This document shows, one piece after another, positions 8,332 through 15,835 of a DNA stretch of 36,968 nt (positions within the stretch are counted from its first letter, which is position 1; each line of letters begins with the position of its first letter). The DNA is from Candidatus Zixiibacteriota bacterium (GTDB lineage Bacteria > Zixibacteria > MSB-5A5 > WJJR01): the NCBI GenBank assembly GCA_040752595.1, contig JBFMGX010000001.1, forward strand, positions 1 through 36,968, written 5' to 3'. The translations under genes were made by a program, and so were the position numbers. The notes under the pieces were generated by a model, which worked only from the letters and a program-made list of their open reading frames with translations, searched no databases and was not told where the DNA came from.

Positions 8332-8464
8332 CTCATTGCCGTCCTCATGGGACACACGCCGATCTTCGCACTTGGCCCCGGGACCCGATCCCAGTAAGTT
8401 CACCGCCATGATCGGGCCGATGAGTACTTGGAGACGGACAGCTGCCGGCAACCCGGGGCACGTG

Positions 8465-9232
8465 ATGCGGCTGGCATTGGCGTTGGGCGCGGCGCTGCTG
8501 CTCTCGTGCAGCGCCCACCATGTCCCACCGACTCCCGGTTCGGCTCCCGAGATGTTCACCCAAGCACGTTCCCTCTACGAGCACAAGAAATGGGACAAGG
8601 CCAAGATCGCGCTGGAGAGCGTCATCTTCAATCACCCCGGCGCTACGGTCGTGGACTCGGCGCAGTTCCTTCTGGCGATGTGTTCCTACCGGCAGAAAGA
8701 CTATGTCATCGCCGCCGACGAATTCCGGCGTCTGCGGTCGCGCTATCCGACCAGTCCCCTCGTCGACGAAGCCGACATGATGCGGTGCCGTTCTCTGCTG
8801 CTGACGGCGCCGAGCAACTCGGCACTCGACCAGGATCGCACCCAGGAGGCGGTGGTACAACTGCGATTGTTCAAAGACAACCATCCGCTGTCGCCATATC
8901 TGCCCACCGTCGATTCGCTGGTGGCTCAGGCGGACGGTCGGTTGTCGAAGCGGGATTTCAAGACCGGCGTGCTCTATCACCGCCTCGGGCGGTATGAGGC
9001 GGCCCGCATCTACCTCCAGCGGCTGATCGACGAGTTCACGGATTCGCCGCTGGTGCCTGAGGCGTTGTTTTACATTGGCGAGGGGCATCGGCGGCTCGAC
9101 TCGCTGGACCGGGCGCAGGAGTACTACGAGAAACTGATCTACGTGTATCCCGATCATCCGCGAACGGCCAAGGCGCGGAAGCGCGTGGCTGAGTTGGCCC
9201 GGCGCCGCGAGCAACTGCAGGCCGGCCCGTAG
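8465..9232 (+). CDS. bamD: BamD-like outer-membrane assembly lipoprotein
   Basis: Predicted lipoprotein of the BAM complex, which inserts beta-barrels into the outer membrane. From ATG 8465 it has 255 residues; the lipobox LLSC places the lipidated Cys at residue 15. In-frame ATG codons at 8408 and 8420 would lengthen the signal peptide, and no upstream site has a clear ribosome binding site, so the start is uncertain. After the anchor come tetratricopeptide-type repeats: FTQARSLYEHKKWDKAKIAL, DSAQFLLAMCSYRQKDYVIA, LYHRLGRYEAARIYLQRLID and EYYEKLIYVYPDHP. This order and length match the BamD/YfiO family. The tamA/tamB genes in this window supply other parts of outer-membrane protein assembly. 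Confidence 0.85.
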   Translation: MRLALALGAALLLSCSAHHVPPTPGSAPEMFTQARSLYEHKKWDKAKIALESVIFNHPGATVVDSAQFLLAMCSYRQKDYVIAADEFRRLRSRYPTSPLVDEADMMRCRSLLLTAPSNSALDQDRTQEAVVQLRLFKDNHPLSPYLPTVDSLVAQADGRLSKRDFKTGVLYHRLGRYEAARIYLQRLIDEFTDSPLVPEALFYIGEGHRRLDSLDRAQEYYEKLIYVYPDHPRTAKARKRVAELARRREQLQAGP

Positions 9233-9276
9233 ACGGCGTTGCGCGGGATCGCTTCTTGACTGGGTGGGGCGCGGCG

Positions 9277-9855
9277 ATGGCGCAGCGGATCGCAATCCTC
9301 GGCGGGACGTTTGATCCGGTCCACGTCGGTCACTTGGTGCTCGCCGTGTGTGCCCGCGAGCAGTTGGCCGCCGACCGGCTCCTGTTGGTCCCGAACGTCC
9401 GTTCACCGCTCAAGTCAACGACGCCTCAGGCATCATTCGCCGACCGGTACGAAATGCTCTGCCTTGCGGTCGGCGATGACTCCGGCGTGTCCATCAGTGA
9501 CATTGAGGGGCAAAGGGGTGGAATCTCATTCACCATTGACACGCTGCGGGCGCTCCGTGACGAGTACGCACACGGCGAGTTCTTCCTGTTGCTCGGGGGC
9601 GATGCGCTGCGCGACTTCTCGGCGTGGAAAGACCATCAGGAGGTCGCCGCATTGGCGCACTTGGTCGGCGTGCAGCGCGGGGTTGATCCCCTGGCCCCGG
9701 CCGCTCCCCTGAAACACGTCATCGAAATGCCGCGCATCGATGTCTCGTCTTCGTTGCTCCGGGTGAGGATCGCCGCCGGTCTGACAATCGACTTCATGAC
9801 ACCCGCTGCCGTGGTCCTGTACATTCGTTCGCACGGGCTGTACCGTCGTGCATAG
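9277..9855 (+). CDS. nadD: Nicotinate-nucleotide adenylyltransferase
   Basis: Adenylates nicotinate mononucleotide in NAD synthesis, in the cytoplasm. The 192-residue product begins at ATG 9277, with GGTGGGG eight bases upstream; a TTG at 9256 is in frame but is less likely. The nucleotidyltransferase motif GGTFDPVHVGH (residues 9-19, with H16 and H19) is intact, as is the C-terminal RIDVSSSLLRVRIAAG block that corresponds to the ISSTxIR motif. The region LLLVPNVRSPLK is the substrate-binding segment typical of NadD. It starts 44 bases after the BamD-like gene and is the last member of the run begun at lolA. Confidence 0.93.
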   Translation: MAQRIAILGGTFDPVHVGHLVLAVCAREQLAADRLLLVPNVRSPLKSTTPQASFADRYEMLCLAVGDDSGVSISDIEGQRGGISFTIDTLRALRDEYAHGEFFLLLGGDALRDFSAWKDHQEVAALAHLVGVQRGVDPLAPAAPLKHVIEMPRIDVSSSLLRVRIAAGLTIDFMTPAAVVLYIRSHGLYRRA

Positions 9856-9881
9856 CGATTCCACTTTGCGCCCCGCTGTTC

Positions 9882-9911
9882 TTGTGTCCCGCTCGGCGAA
9901 GGTGTTATAAT
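9882..9911 (+). promoter_or_regulatory. Candidate promoter for the DUF2064-like gene
   Basis: A consensus TATAAT at 9906-9911 has TTGTGT (9882-9887) 18 bases upstream. Transcription would begin near 9918, right at the ribosome site GGGGA (9918-9922), so the untranslated leader would be very short. Confidence 0.55.
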
Positions 9912-9931
9912 CCACCCGGGGAAATTGGTGC

Positions 9932-10699
9932 ATGGCCGTCCGCTCAGTCATCCTGATCCAGTTGCGCAACCCCGTCGGCAAGAACGAGCCGGTGCCGGTG
10001 CTGCGCGTCTTTGATGACGTGCAGATGCTGCGGCTGAAGCGCGCGTTCTTTGAGGATACGCTCTGCCAGGTGGCCGCGATCAATCAAGTCGACATCAAGA
10101 TCGCCTTCGCCCCGTCGTCCCGGCTGGTGTGGGGGCGCGATGCGATTGCCAATCTGGTCGAGCGCTTTCCCCGGCGCCGCGCCTTCCAGTCTTTGCCCGA
10201 GCGCACCGAACTGATCGCCCAAGCGGTGGCGCCGATCGCCGAGCGGACGACCGAGAATCTGCGGCGGTGTCTGGAGAACGGCTATGCGCAGATCATTCTG
10301 TTGGCGGGATACATCCCGACGATTCGCTCGGAGTTGATCCAGTCGGCGCTGAACCATCTCAAACGCCATCCGCTGATTCTCGGCCCGACCATCGAGGGCG
10401 GCTGTTATCTGGTTGGTCTCCGGTCCGACTCTCCCGAAGCGGCCGCGTTGGTATCGATTGGGACTGACACCTCATACAAGGACTCCACGTCGGCGCTAAC
10501 CGCCGCCGGCATGACGTGGCAGGAGATCGACCTGTCATATGATGTCAGCCATCAGGAAGACCTCGAGTTCATCGTGCGGGAGATCAATCACTGCCGATTC
10601 ACGGGTGACGAGGAGACGGCGCGCTGCACGGAGGCGGTCCTTGCCGAGTTCATGCGCGACAAGCCCGGTGCCGGCGACGGCAAGGGGACAGGGTCGTAG
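9932..10699 (+). CDS. DUF2064-like glycosyltransferase-fold protein
   Basis: Cytoplasmic protein of 255 residues related to the DUF2064/TIGR04282 family, which shares the fold of MobA- and CofC-type nucleotidyltransferases. The family's best conserved block is present as ILGPTIEGGCYLVGL, matching GPxxDGGYYLxGL, followed by the C-terminal IDLSYDVSHQEDLEF that matches YDVDTPEDL. The middle segment ENGYAQIILLAGYIPTI fits the strand that carries the D-P/T substrate loop. In contrast to most members, the N-terminal KTRL loop is missing: only RNPVGKNEPVPVLRVFDD precedes the helix LKRAFFEDTL. Its substrate is unknown. The start is ATG 9932 with GGGGA nine bases upstream and its own promoter. A palindromic repeat follows the stop. 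Confidence 0.7.
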   Translation: MAVRSVILIQLRNPVGKNEPVPVLRVFDDVQMLRLKRAFFEDTLCQVAAINQVDIKIAFAPSSRLVWGRDAIANLVERFPRRRAFQSLPERTELIAQAVAPIAERTTENLRRCLENGYAQIILLAGYIPTIRSELIQSALNHLKRHPLILGPTIEGGCYLVGLRSDSPEAAALVSIGTDTSYKDSTSALTAAGMTWQEIDLSYDVSHQEDLEFIVREINHCRFTGDEETARCTEAVLAEFMRDKPGAGDGKGTGS

Positions 10700-10711
10700 C
10701 ATAGTTCGTAG

Positions 10712-10762
10712 GTCAGGTGCCCTGTGCACCTGACAAGAGCCGCAGGAGCGCAGGGCTCCTGC
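10712..10762. repeat. Two tandem hairpins between genes
   Basis: Hairpin 10712-10734 has arms GTCAGGTGC/GCACCTGAC around CCTGT; hairpin 10742-10762 has arms GCAGGAGC/GCTCCTGC around five bases. The pair is bounded by GTAG (10708) and CTAC (10764), like the elements before ftsK. It fills the 116-base gap before the creatininase-family gene. No poly-T run follows, so it is not a standard terminator. Confidence 0.75.
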
Positions 10763-10815
10763 GCTACCACACGAGTATTCCTCTTCAGCCACAGCGTGGA
10801 GAAGGGAACTTGACC

Positions 10816-11550
10816 ATGCCTGTCTATTGGGAGGATCTCAACTGGGCGGAGTTTCAAAAGCGGGTTCCGGAGGAATTCGCGGTTGCCATCATCCCGGTCG
10901 GTACCATCGAGGCCCATGGCGTCGCGCCGCTGGGAACCGACAACTTCATTCCCATCGACTTGGTGACGCAGATGGCCGTCGATCTCGGTGCGCTCATCTG
11001 TCCACCCATCCACTATGGACAGGTGCGCGGCCTCGCCGGCTACCCCGGCGGGATCTCCGTCGACGAGGAGATCTTCGCCGCCTATTGCACGAGCGTCTTT
11101 CGCGGCATCGCGGGGTGGGGCTTCGACAGTCTGATCGTCATCAATGGCCATGGCGGCAACACGCAATCGTTGAAGAAGGCCGCGTGGGCGGTCCACAGCG
11201 AGACCGGGCTGAAGATGCTCGTCGTCGATTGGTGGGTGCTGGCCAATCCAGTGTGCGAAGAGGTCTACGGTCAATCAGGAGGACACGCTGGCACGGACGA
11301 GAACGGTTACGTCTTGGCCATCCGGCCCGAAACGATTCATCGCGACTGGTATTCCGAAAAGATGATCTTCCCCTTCGATCCGGCCATCACGACCTATCCC
11401 TATCCCGGCCCGATCATCATCTACAAGTCCGACGAGGGCGCCCCCGATTTCGATCCCGACAAGGCCCAGCGCTATCGCGCCGGCGCCATCGCCAAGGTCC
11501 GTGACTACTGCCGCGCCGTGTTATCTCAGTGGGAGACGATGGGATTGTAG
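10816..11550 (+). CDS. Creatininase-family metal-dependent amidohydrolase
   Basis: Cytoplasmic, likely metal-dependent amide hydrolase of 244 residues. The family includes creatininase, ArfB-type amidases and MftE peptidase; the substrate here cannot be named. The start is ATG 10816 with GGAGAAGGGAA just upstream. Metal-site motifs are visible: GTIEAHGVAPLGTDN (E32, H34, D42), INGHGGN (H112), and the GHAGTDEN block near residue 160 where most members have HAGExET. The Glu normally seen in that last motif is shifted by two positions, which may mean a different metal geometry. The gene stands alone between repeats, and its stop codon TAG is part of a GTAGGGG palindrome. Confidence 0.85.
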   Translation: MPVYWEDLNWAEFQKRVPEEFAVAIIPVGTIEAHGVAPLGTDNFIPIDLVTQMAVDLGALICPPIHYGQVRGLAGYPGGISVDEEIFAAYCTSVFRGIAGWGFDSLIVINGHGGNTQSLKKAAWAVHSETGLKMLVVDWWVLANPVCEEVYGQSGGHAGTDENGYVLAIRPETIHRDWYSEKMIFPFDPAITTYPYPGPIIIYKSDEGAPDFDPDKAQRYRAGAIAKVRDYCRAVLSQWETMGL

Positions 11551-11622
11551 GGGCACGGCGTGCCGTGCCCAAGGAGGCATTCCCTTATGGCAGAGCAGGG
11601 GCGTATTGCAATACACCCCTAC
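11547..11622. repeat. Palindromic element between convergent genes
   Basis: The element starts GTAGGGG and ends CCCCTAC. It contains a perfect hairpin GGGCACGGC/GCCGTGCCC (11551-11570) and a second at 11598-11619 (GTATTGCAATAC with GGGG and CCCC outside). The creatininase-family stop codon (11548-11550) is part of it. Since it lies between genes on opposite strands, it may serve as a two-way transcription end, but there is no T run. Confidence 0.75.
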
Positions 11623-11648
11623 CAATTCGGCCTGCATGTGGTCGGAAT

Positions 11649-12947
11649 TCAGATCCGATACCCGAACGTCACAAACGCCCGCCGGGTCTTGTACTTGGCG
11701 AAATACGTGCCGGGGTCGTCGTTGCGCAGCTCATACCCGCCCTGCACATAGGCCAGATCGAGTGTCATCACCCGGTCGATGAGAAGCCCCACGCCGGCGG
11801 TCACGTACTGCCGCTGTGATTCGATGAATCGCGCATCGACCGGGAGCGGGTCGCGGAAGTACCCGGCCCGGAGGGTCACACCTCGATCGGGAATGAGGTA
11901 TTCGGCGCCGATGTTTACGCCCAAGACTTCGGTGAGGTTGTCTTGGATAAAGCGCTTGGCAGCGGCCTCGTCATTCTTGAGAGCCGGATCATCGTAACTG
12001 AAATCCAATTGCGTCCAATCCGTGTATCGCAAATCACCGAGGATGTTCAATTGCCGGACTGAAGCCGCCAATCCAAGACCGAACGCCAGGGGACGTAGAA
12101 TCTGGTAGTTGGAGGTCGTCTCATCGTACCATTGCCATTCCGAATCCAGAGTATCGACGACCAGCCTGGCGTTCTCCTCGACAGCGAGGTAGGTGGGCGT
12201 CTCAAGCGTCAGCGCCGCAGATACCACCGGCGAAATCGCGTATGTGAGTCCGGCGGTGGCCGACACGCCGACGTAATCCAGGTTGATCGTCTGGTCTTCC
12301 GTGATCGTATTGGCCGTGCGGTTGTCCTCGCGGTTCCACTGGTAGTCGTCCTTGCCGGTGAGGAGGTGCAAAGACATGCCGGTGGACAGCCGCGGCGATA
12401 TATCGACCGCACCACCCGCCGTCCACTTCCAAATGCCGCCGGTCTCCAACTCACGGCCGCGATCGGTGGCGACGCCGCTGGTGCCCAGTTCGTCGTACAG
12501 TACGCCAAAGGCGCGATCAAATGAATTGATCCGATGCAGACCAAAGCCGAAGACGAGCGATCCGCGATAAGTCGGTACCGGTACCGTGAGCGACAAGGCG
12601 TTGATGCGCGTCTTGTTGAGATTGCGATCGTCGGTGAATGCCTGCCCACCCCACAACAGGCGCGTGTCGTTCGCCAGCCGCTGATGTGACAACCCCGCGC
12701 GGAACTCAATGCGTTTGATTTTGGCCAGATTGGCCGGGTTGTAGATCATGGCGGACCCGTCATGGGAAAACGCCAATCCCGTGTTGCCCATCGCCATGGC
12801 CCGCGCATCGCTGCCGAAGAAGTCAGACCAGAGCGTCTCCTGGCCCAATGCCTCGGTATCAAACACTTGGGCCGACGCCGTGCTGACGCAGACGAACATG
12901 AGGGCTGCGCCGAGCCCGATGCGGCGTACCCGGTCGACCAATCGCAT
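11649..12947 (-). CDS. FadL/OMPP1-like outer-membrane protein
   Basis: Predicted outer-membrane beta-barrel of the FadL/TodX (OMPP1) type, a family that moves hydrophobic compounds. The 432-residue product starts at ATG 12947; a longer frame to a TTG at 12989 lacks a ribosome site. A signal peptide (about residues 1-26, ending STASA) is followed by the family's early block: SDARAMAMGNTGLAF, then SAMIYNPANLAKIKRIEF, which matches the G...A.A.NPAgLa pattern. The rest shows alternating strands ending in the aromatic-terminated strand RRAFVTFGYRI. Its substrate is not evident. It is the last gene of a minus-strand group and lies 39 bases after the haem lipoprotein gene, so these two are likely co-transcribed. 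Confidence 0.82.
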   Translation of the reverse strand: MRLVDRVRRIGLGAALMFVCVSTASAQVFDTEALGQETLWSDFFGSDARAMAMGNTGLAFSHDGSAMIYNPANLAKIKRIEFRAGLSHQRLANDTRLLWGGQAFTDDRNLNKTRINALSLTVPVPTYRGSLVFGFGLHRINSFDRAFGVLYDELGTSGVATDRGRELETGGIWKWTAGGAVDISPRLSTGMSLHLLTGKDDYQWNREDNRTANTITEDQTINLDYVGVSATAGLTYAISPVVSAALTLETPTYLAVEENARLVVDTLDSEWQWYDETTSNYQILRPLAFGLGLAASVRQLNILGDLRYTDWTQLDFSYDDPALKNDEAAAKRFIQDNLTEVLGVNIGAEYLIPDRGVTLRAGYFRDPLPVDARFIESQRQYVTAGVGLLIDRVMTLDLAYVQGGYELRNDDPGTYFAKYKTRRAFVTFGYRI

Positions 12948-12985
12948 TGTCCGTATCACCGTACCCTCAACTTTCGCACGGCCGC

Positions 12986-13630
12986 TCAATTCGGCGGGAC
13001 ACCACCGCGTCGATCGGCCTTCTTGTCTGTTGTCTTTTGCTCCGTGGTGCCGGTGCTGTCGGGCGGCGTTTGCCCGGTTATCTTCACGCGGGTCTTGGTC
13101 GGTGTCGTTCCCGGTCCCGCCCCTCCGGGTTCGGTCCCAGTCCCACCTTTGCCGGTACCAACACCACTGCCAATGGCACGATACCCTCCGCCCGTGCCGC
13201 CCGGTGCCGAGACCGCTGGGGCACGGTCAACATACGGTGGGACGATCCCGCCCCGGCGCTCGGCTTTGGTGGAGCTGGTTCCCTCGTCGCCACCGGCCTC
13301 GGCCGCATCGGGTTCGTACCATTGGTGGTCCCACCACCACGGGTAGGCGTAGTAGTACCCCCAGCGCGGGTTCTCGAAGTAGTACTCCGGGTAGAACCCA
13401 TAGAAATATCCGTAGGGGTATGTGGCATAATCCGCGTGGCAGTCGAGGCAGTTCTGCCGGTAGTACTCCTGCGAGTGGACATCCGCGTCGGTTCGCTCGG
13501 GCCCCTCGTTCTCGGTGATCGGATGCTTCAGCATGGTGTAGCACCCGACCAGTCCGAACACCAGGGCGACTACAATCGGGGCGGCCCAGAGCGCGGGAGC
13601 ACGCGGACCGGTTCTCATTGGTTCAGCCAT
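12986..13630 (-). CDS. One-haem lipoprotein with aromatic-rich segment
   Basis: Unrecognised 214-residue lipoprotein. ATG 13630 is chosen because GAGG is six bases upstream; ATG 13633 is next to it. A signal sequence ends in LVGC (lipidated Cys30). A single CXXCH motif, CLDCH at residues 61-65, predicts one covalently bound c-type haem. Residues 68-107 are remarkable: 21 of 40 are Tyr, Trp or Phe (for example YGYFYGFYPEYY and AYPWWWDHQWYEP). The C-terminal half is low in complexity, rich in Gly, Thr and Pro, with Lys near the end. No second haem motif or obvious axial Met domain was seen. It lies between two outer-membrane barrel genes, so a surface or periplasmic electron-transfer role is possible but unproven. 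Confidence 0.75.
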   Translation of the reverse strand: MAEPMRTGPRAPALWAAPIVVALVFGLVGCYTMLKHPITENEGPERTDADVHSQEYYRQNCLDCHADYATYPYGYFYGFYPEYYFENPRWGYYYAYPWWWDHQWYEPDAAEAGGDEGTSSTKAERRGGIVPPYVDRAPAVSAPGGTGGGYRAIGSGVGTGKGGTGTEPGGAGPGTTPTKTRVKITGQTPPDSTGTTEQKTTDKKADRRGGVPPN

Positions 13631-13772
13631 CATCCACCTCAGGTTCTTCCGGCACGACCGGCTCTCCGCCGTCCACGTGCACCCCACCGAGAGCTTCTAC
13701 GCCCGGCGACCCCCTCCCGTTGCCGTCATAAACGACAATTTCGGCGCCCGGAGCCACCCTCGGCACTGGCAT
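13623..13772 (-). CDS. Possible small coupled reading frame (49 aa)
   Basis: A frame from ATG 13772 runs MPVPRVAPGAEIVVYDG and ends HVDGGEPVVPEEPEVDDG at a stop that overlaps the start of the haem lipoprotein gene. The acidic, Pro-rich end and the overlap suggest translational coupling, but the ribosome site (TAGG) is weak and I know no homologue. It may be chance. Confidence 0.25.
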   Translation of the reverse strand: MPVPRVAPGAEIVVYDGNGRGSPGVEALGGVHVDGGEPVVPEEPEVDDG

Positions 13773-13776
13773 GTAC

Positions 13777-13982
13777 CTACTGAGATGGATCGGCTTCGGC
13801 AGGGGAGAGGTCACTGGGATCCGGCGTCCCGTCCGAGCCAACACCGTGGGTCAACAAGGGGCTTAAGCCCCTTGTTTGCCCATGATATTCGTGATCTCTG
13901 CCAGGTTGTGAAGCCGACTCCGCGAGGACAAGCGGCTTCAGCCCCTTGCGCACCGACGCGGAGAACACACCCGAATTGTCGC
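13777..13982. repeat. Palindrome-containing gap
   Basis: The gap before the second barrel gene contains the perfect 24-base palindrome AACAAGGGGCTT/AAGCCCCTTGTT at 13853-13876 and a diverged relative at about 13929-13950 (CAAGCGGCTTCAGCCCCTTG). The same palindrome occurs again at 33352-33373. No gene is evident here. Confidence 0.7.
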
Positions 13983-14801
13983 CTAGAACGACTCGACGTA
14001 GATCAGCCGGAGCTCACGCCCGATGGTGTTGCTCCCGCGCCGGTTGGTCAGAATGTCCTTGAGATTGAACTCCATAAGGACTCGTTCCAGTACCGTCCAC
14101 CGCGCCCCGGCATTGAGATACCCCTCGCCTTTGCCCAGACTGTGATGCTTGCGATCGTCGTTCAAACCCAGATCATACTCGACGACGAATCCGATGTTGT
14201 TGTCGAAACGCAGATCACTGCCGAAGAAGAAATCGACGTCGTCGTCCTTGTCCGCACGCTCGCGTGAGTAGTTGACGCCGCCGTGGAGCGACGAGGTGAA
14301 ACTGGTGCCGCGGTAGGCCTTCGACACGACCGCATAGAAGCCCTTCGACTTGATGTCGAATCGGTCCAGCGAGTCGATCCACGGCCCGAAACCGATGTCC
14401 TCGTAACCGACCGCCAGACCGGGGAGCGCCATCGTCTCGCCGATCAACTGCAACCGCGTGAGGAACTGCATGTGGGGGTTCCATTGCGGATCATGCGCGG
14501 CGATGATGTTGGTTCCCCCATAGGCGATGCCCACCATCCAGTTCTTGGTGAGACCGATCTGCAGAATCCCGAGCATGCCGCCGTCGGGGAAGGCGCGCAA
14601 TTCGGTGTCGAATGAACCACGGCCGAGCATCCCCGCTGTGGGATTGTCGATCATACGGCGCGGCGCTCGTTCATTACCGATGTTCTCGTCGTTGGACAGG
14701 CCTCGGTATCGAGACGACCGTTGCGCGTCCGCCGATGTGGCAGTGACCAACACAAGCAACGAGGCCACAAGCCCCGCCCAGGACCACCGTAGATTCTTCA
14801 T
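13983..14801 (-). CDS. Outer-membrane beta-barrel protein, unknown function
   Basis: Predicted 272-residue outer-membrane barrel that I cannot assign to a named family. ATG 14801 is preceded by GAGAGGGG at a good distance, and by a promoter with consensus TTGACA. A signal peptide (about residues 1-26, ending TSADA) is followed by a short charged region and then repeated amphipathic strands: SFDTELRAFPDGGMLGILQIGL, shown here only in part as GGMLGILQIGL, then MVGIAYGGTNII and SSLHGGVNYSRER. It ends in RELRLIYVESF, with a C-terminal Phe as in many barrels. The RGSFDTELR/FPDGG and NPHMQFLTRLQLI segments suggest a YjbH-like or related exopolysaccharide-linked barrel, but this is a weak resemblance. 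It is first in the minus-strand group. Confidence 0.72.
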   Translation of the reverse strand: MKNLRWSWAGLVASLLVLVTATSADAQRSSRYRGLSNDENIGNERAPRRMIDNPTAGMLGRGSFDTELRAFPDGGMLGILQIGLTKNWMVGIAYGGTNIIAAHDPQWNPHMQFLTRLQLIGETMALPGLAVGYEDIGFGPWIDSLDRFDIKSKGFYAVVSKAYRGTSFTSSLHGGVNYSRERADKDDDVDFFFGSDLRFDNNIGFVVEYDLGLNDDRKHHSLGKGEGYLNAGARWTVLERVLMEFNLKDILTNRRGSNTIGRELRLIYVESF

Positions 14802-14839
14802 TTGTCCCCTCTCGGATAAAGTACACCCTGCCACTGTGG

Positions 14840-14868
14840 ATAATCTCCCGTCCGTGGAAACCTGTCAA
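14840..14868 (-). promoter_or_regulatory. Promoter for the minus-strand barrel gene
   Basis: Read on the minus strand, a perfect TTGACA (14868-14863) is followed after 17 bases by GATTAT (14845-14840). Transcription would begin near 14833, giving a leader of about 32 bases that holds the GAGAGGGG ribosome site. This is among the best promoter matches in the window. Confidence 0.6.
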
Positions 14869-15134
14869 TACAAAAACGGGTGCCACGCCACGATCTACCT
14901 CTCAGCGCATGAGGGCTCGGCCAGGGGCTGAGGAACGCTCCGAGGTGGGAAACAGGCTTGGTTGTGCTCCCGGTGGCACCGATTCTGTGCGCCGGTGGAT
15001 TGGGGACTGCCGTTTCTTTAGGCCAATCTCCCGGGAGGGCCTGCCACGGCCCGGCACCGACCGGATCGCGACAATGCCAGCAGCTTGTCGTTCAATAAGT
15101 TACCCGACGGATTGGCCCGGCGCAGCTTTCGAGC
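14869..15134. other. Gene-free divergent intergenic region
   Basis: This stretch separates the minus-strand barrel gene from the sigma-factor gene. Reading frames here are open but give low-complexity, Arg- and Gly-rich products with no family resemblance. I see no repeat or RNA gene. Promoters lie at both edges. Confidence 0.5.
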
Positions 15135-15162
15135 TTGGATCGACAGGAATTCGGCATATATT
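15135..15162 (+). promoter_or_regulatory. Candidate promoter for the sigma-factor gene
   Basis: TTGGAT (15135-15140) and TATATT (15157-15162) lie 16 bases apart, with an AT-rich run after them that contrasts with the GC-rich surroundings. Transcription would begin near 15169, about 70 bases before the TTG start. Confidence 0.5.
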
Positions 15163-15220
15163 TTTGTGGAACGTCTCTCGGAGCCAGCGGGTAATAGGGG
15201 AGAATGAAGTCCCCAACCCG

Positions 15221-15235
15221 CGGAGGGGAGAGGAG
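15221..15235 (+). promoter_or_regulatory. Ribosome binding site deciding a TTG start
   Basis: CGGAGGGGAGAGGAG lies just before TTG 15239. Two overlapping strong sites here, and the conserved sigma region that begins soon after, favour the TTG over the ATG at 15272 and over longer upstream frames. Confidence 0.6.
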
Positions 15236-15238
15236 ACA

Positions 15239-15835
15239 TTGGATACCTCAAAAGCCATCGACCATGGGCTGATGCGTCGAGTCCAGCAGGATGACTACGA
15301 CGCGTTCGAGCAACTCGTGGATCGGTACAAGTCACGACTGGTCAACATCATCTACCGGATGCTCGGCGATCAAAACGAGGCCGAGGATCTGGTCCAAGAG
15401 ACCTTCCTTCGTGTCTGGACACATCGCCAGGATTATGACTTTTCGTACTGTCTGTCGACTTGGATCTATACAATCGCGCTGAACTTGGGCAAGAACGAGT
15501 TGCGGAAACGCCGTAAGTTCAAGTTTTACAGTCTCTTCGATCTTTCGGAGAAAGGTGTCGACATCCCCGACACCAAGATGGGGCCCTCAGCCCTCGGTCA
15601 CCTCCTCCAAGGAGCGATCGGTCGCTTGCCGATCCGGTACAAGGAGGCCTTCCTGTTGCGCGACGTTGAGCAATTGCCGTACGAGGAAGTCGCTCAGATT
15701 TTGGGAGTCCCACTGGGGACGGTCAAGTCACGGGTCAATCGCGCCCGTGCGGTGTTGAAAGATGAACTGAAACCGAAGTTGGAGCAATCCGGTGCGTTGT
15801 CGCAAGGCACGTTGGTACCTGTCCGCACGTTGTGA
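15239..15835 (+). CDS. ECF RNA polymerase sigma factor (RpoE-like)
   Basis: Extracytoplasmic-function sigma factor of 198 residues that would direct RNA polymerase to an envelope-related regulon. TTG 15239 is chosen for its ribosome site. Region 2 (about residues 20-85) holds YDAFEQLVDRYKSRLVNI and the core-binding signature NEAEDLVQETFLRVW, then FSYCLSTWIYTIALN. Region 4 (about 120-175) holds LPIRYKEAFLLRDVEQLPY and the helix-turn-helix EEVAQILGVPLGTVKSRVNR. There is no long C-terminal extension. The anti-sigma gene overlaps its end by 44 bases and an HtrA-like gene follows, the same order as in algU-mucA-mucD-type loci. The regulon cannot be read from the window; whether it controls its own promoter is unclear. 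Confidence 0.93.
   Translation: MDTSKAIDHGLMRRVQQDDYDAFEQLVDRYKSRLVNIIYRMLGDQNEAEDLVQETFLRVWTHRQDYDFSYCLSTWIYTIALNLGKNELRKRRKFKFYSLFDLSEKGVDIPDTKMGPSALGHLLQGAIGRLPIRYKEAFLLRDVEQLPYEEVAQILGVPLGTVKSRVNRARAVLKDELKPKLEQSGALSQGTLVPVRTL

Noticed and set aside
15168-15196. GGAAC at 15168-15172 as an ECF-type -35 box for autoregulation
   Set aside because: No matching TCTAA- or TCTGA-like -10 box occurs at the right distance.
14909-15238. Long N-terminal extension of the sigma-factor frame
   Set aside because: It is Arg- and Gly-rich with no family match, includes the promoter, and a strong ribosome site exists at the TTG start.
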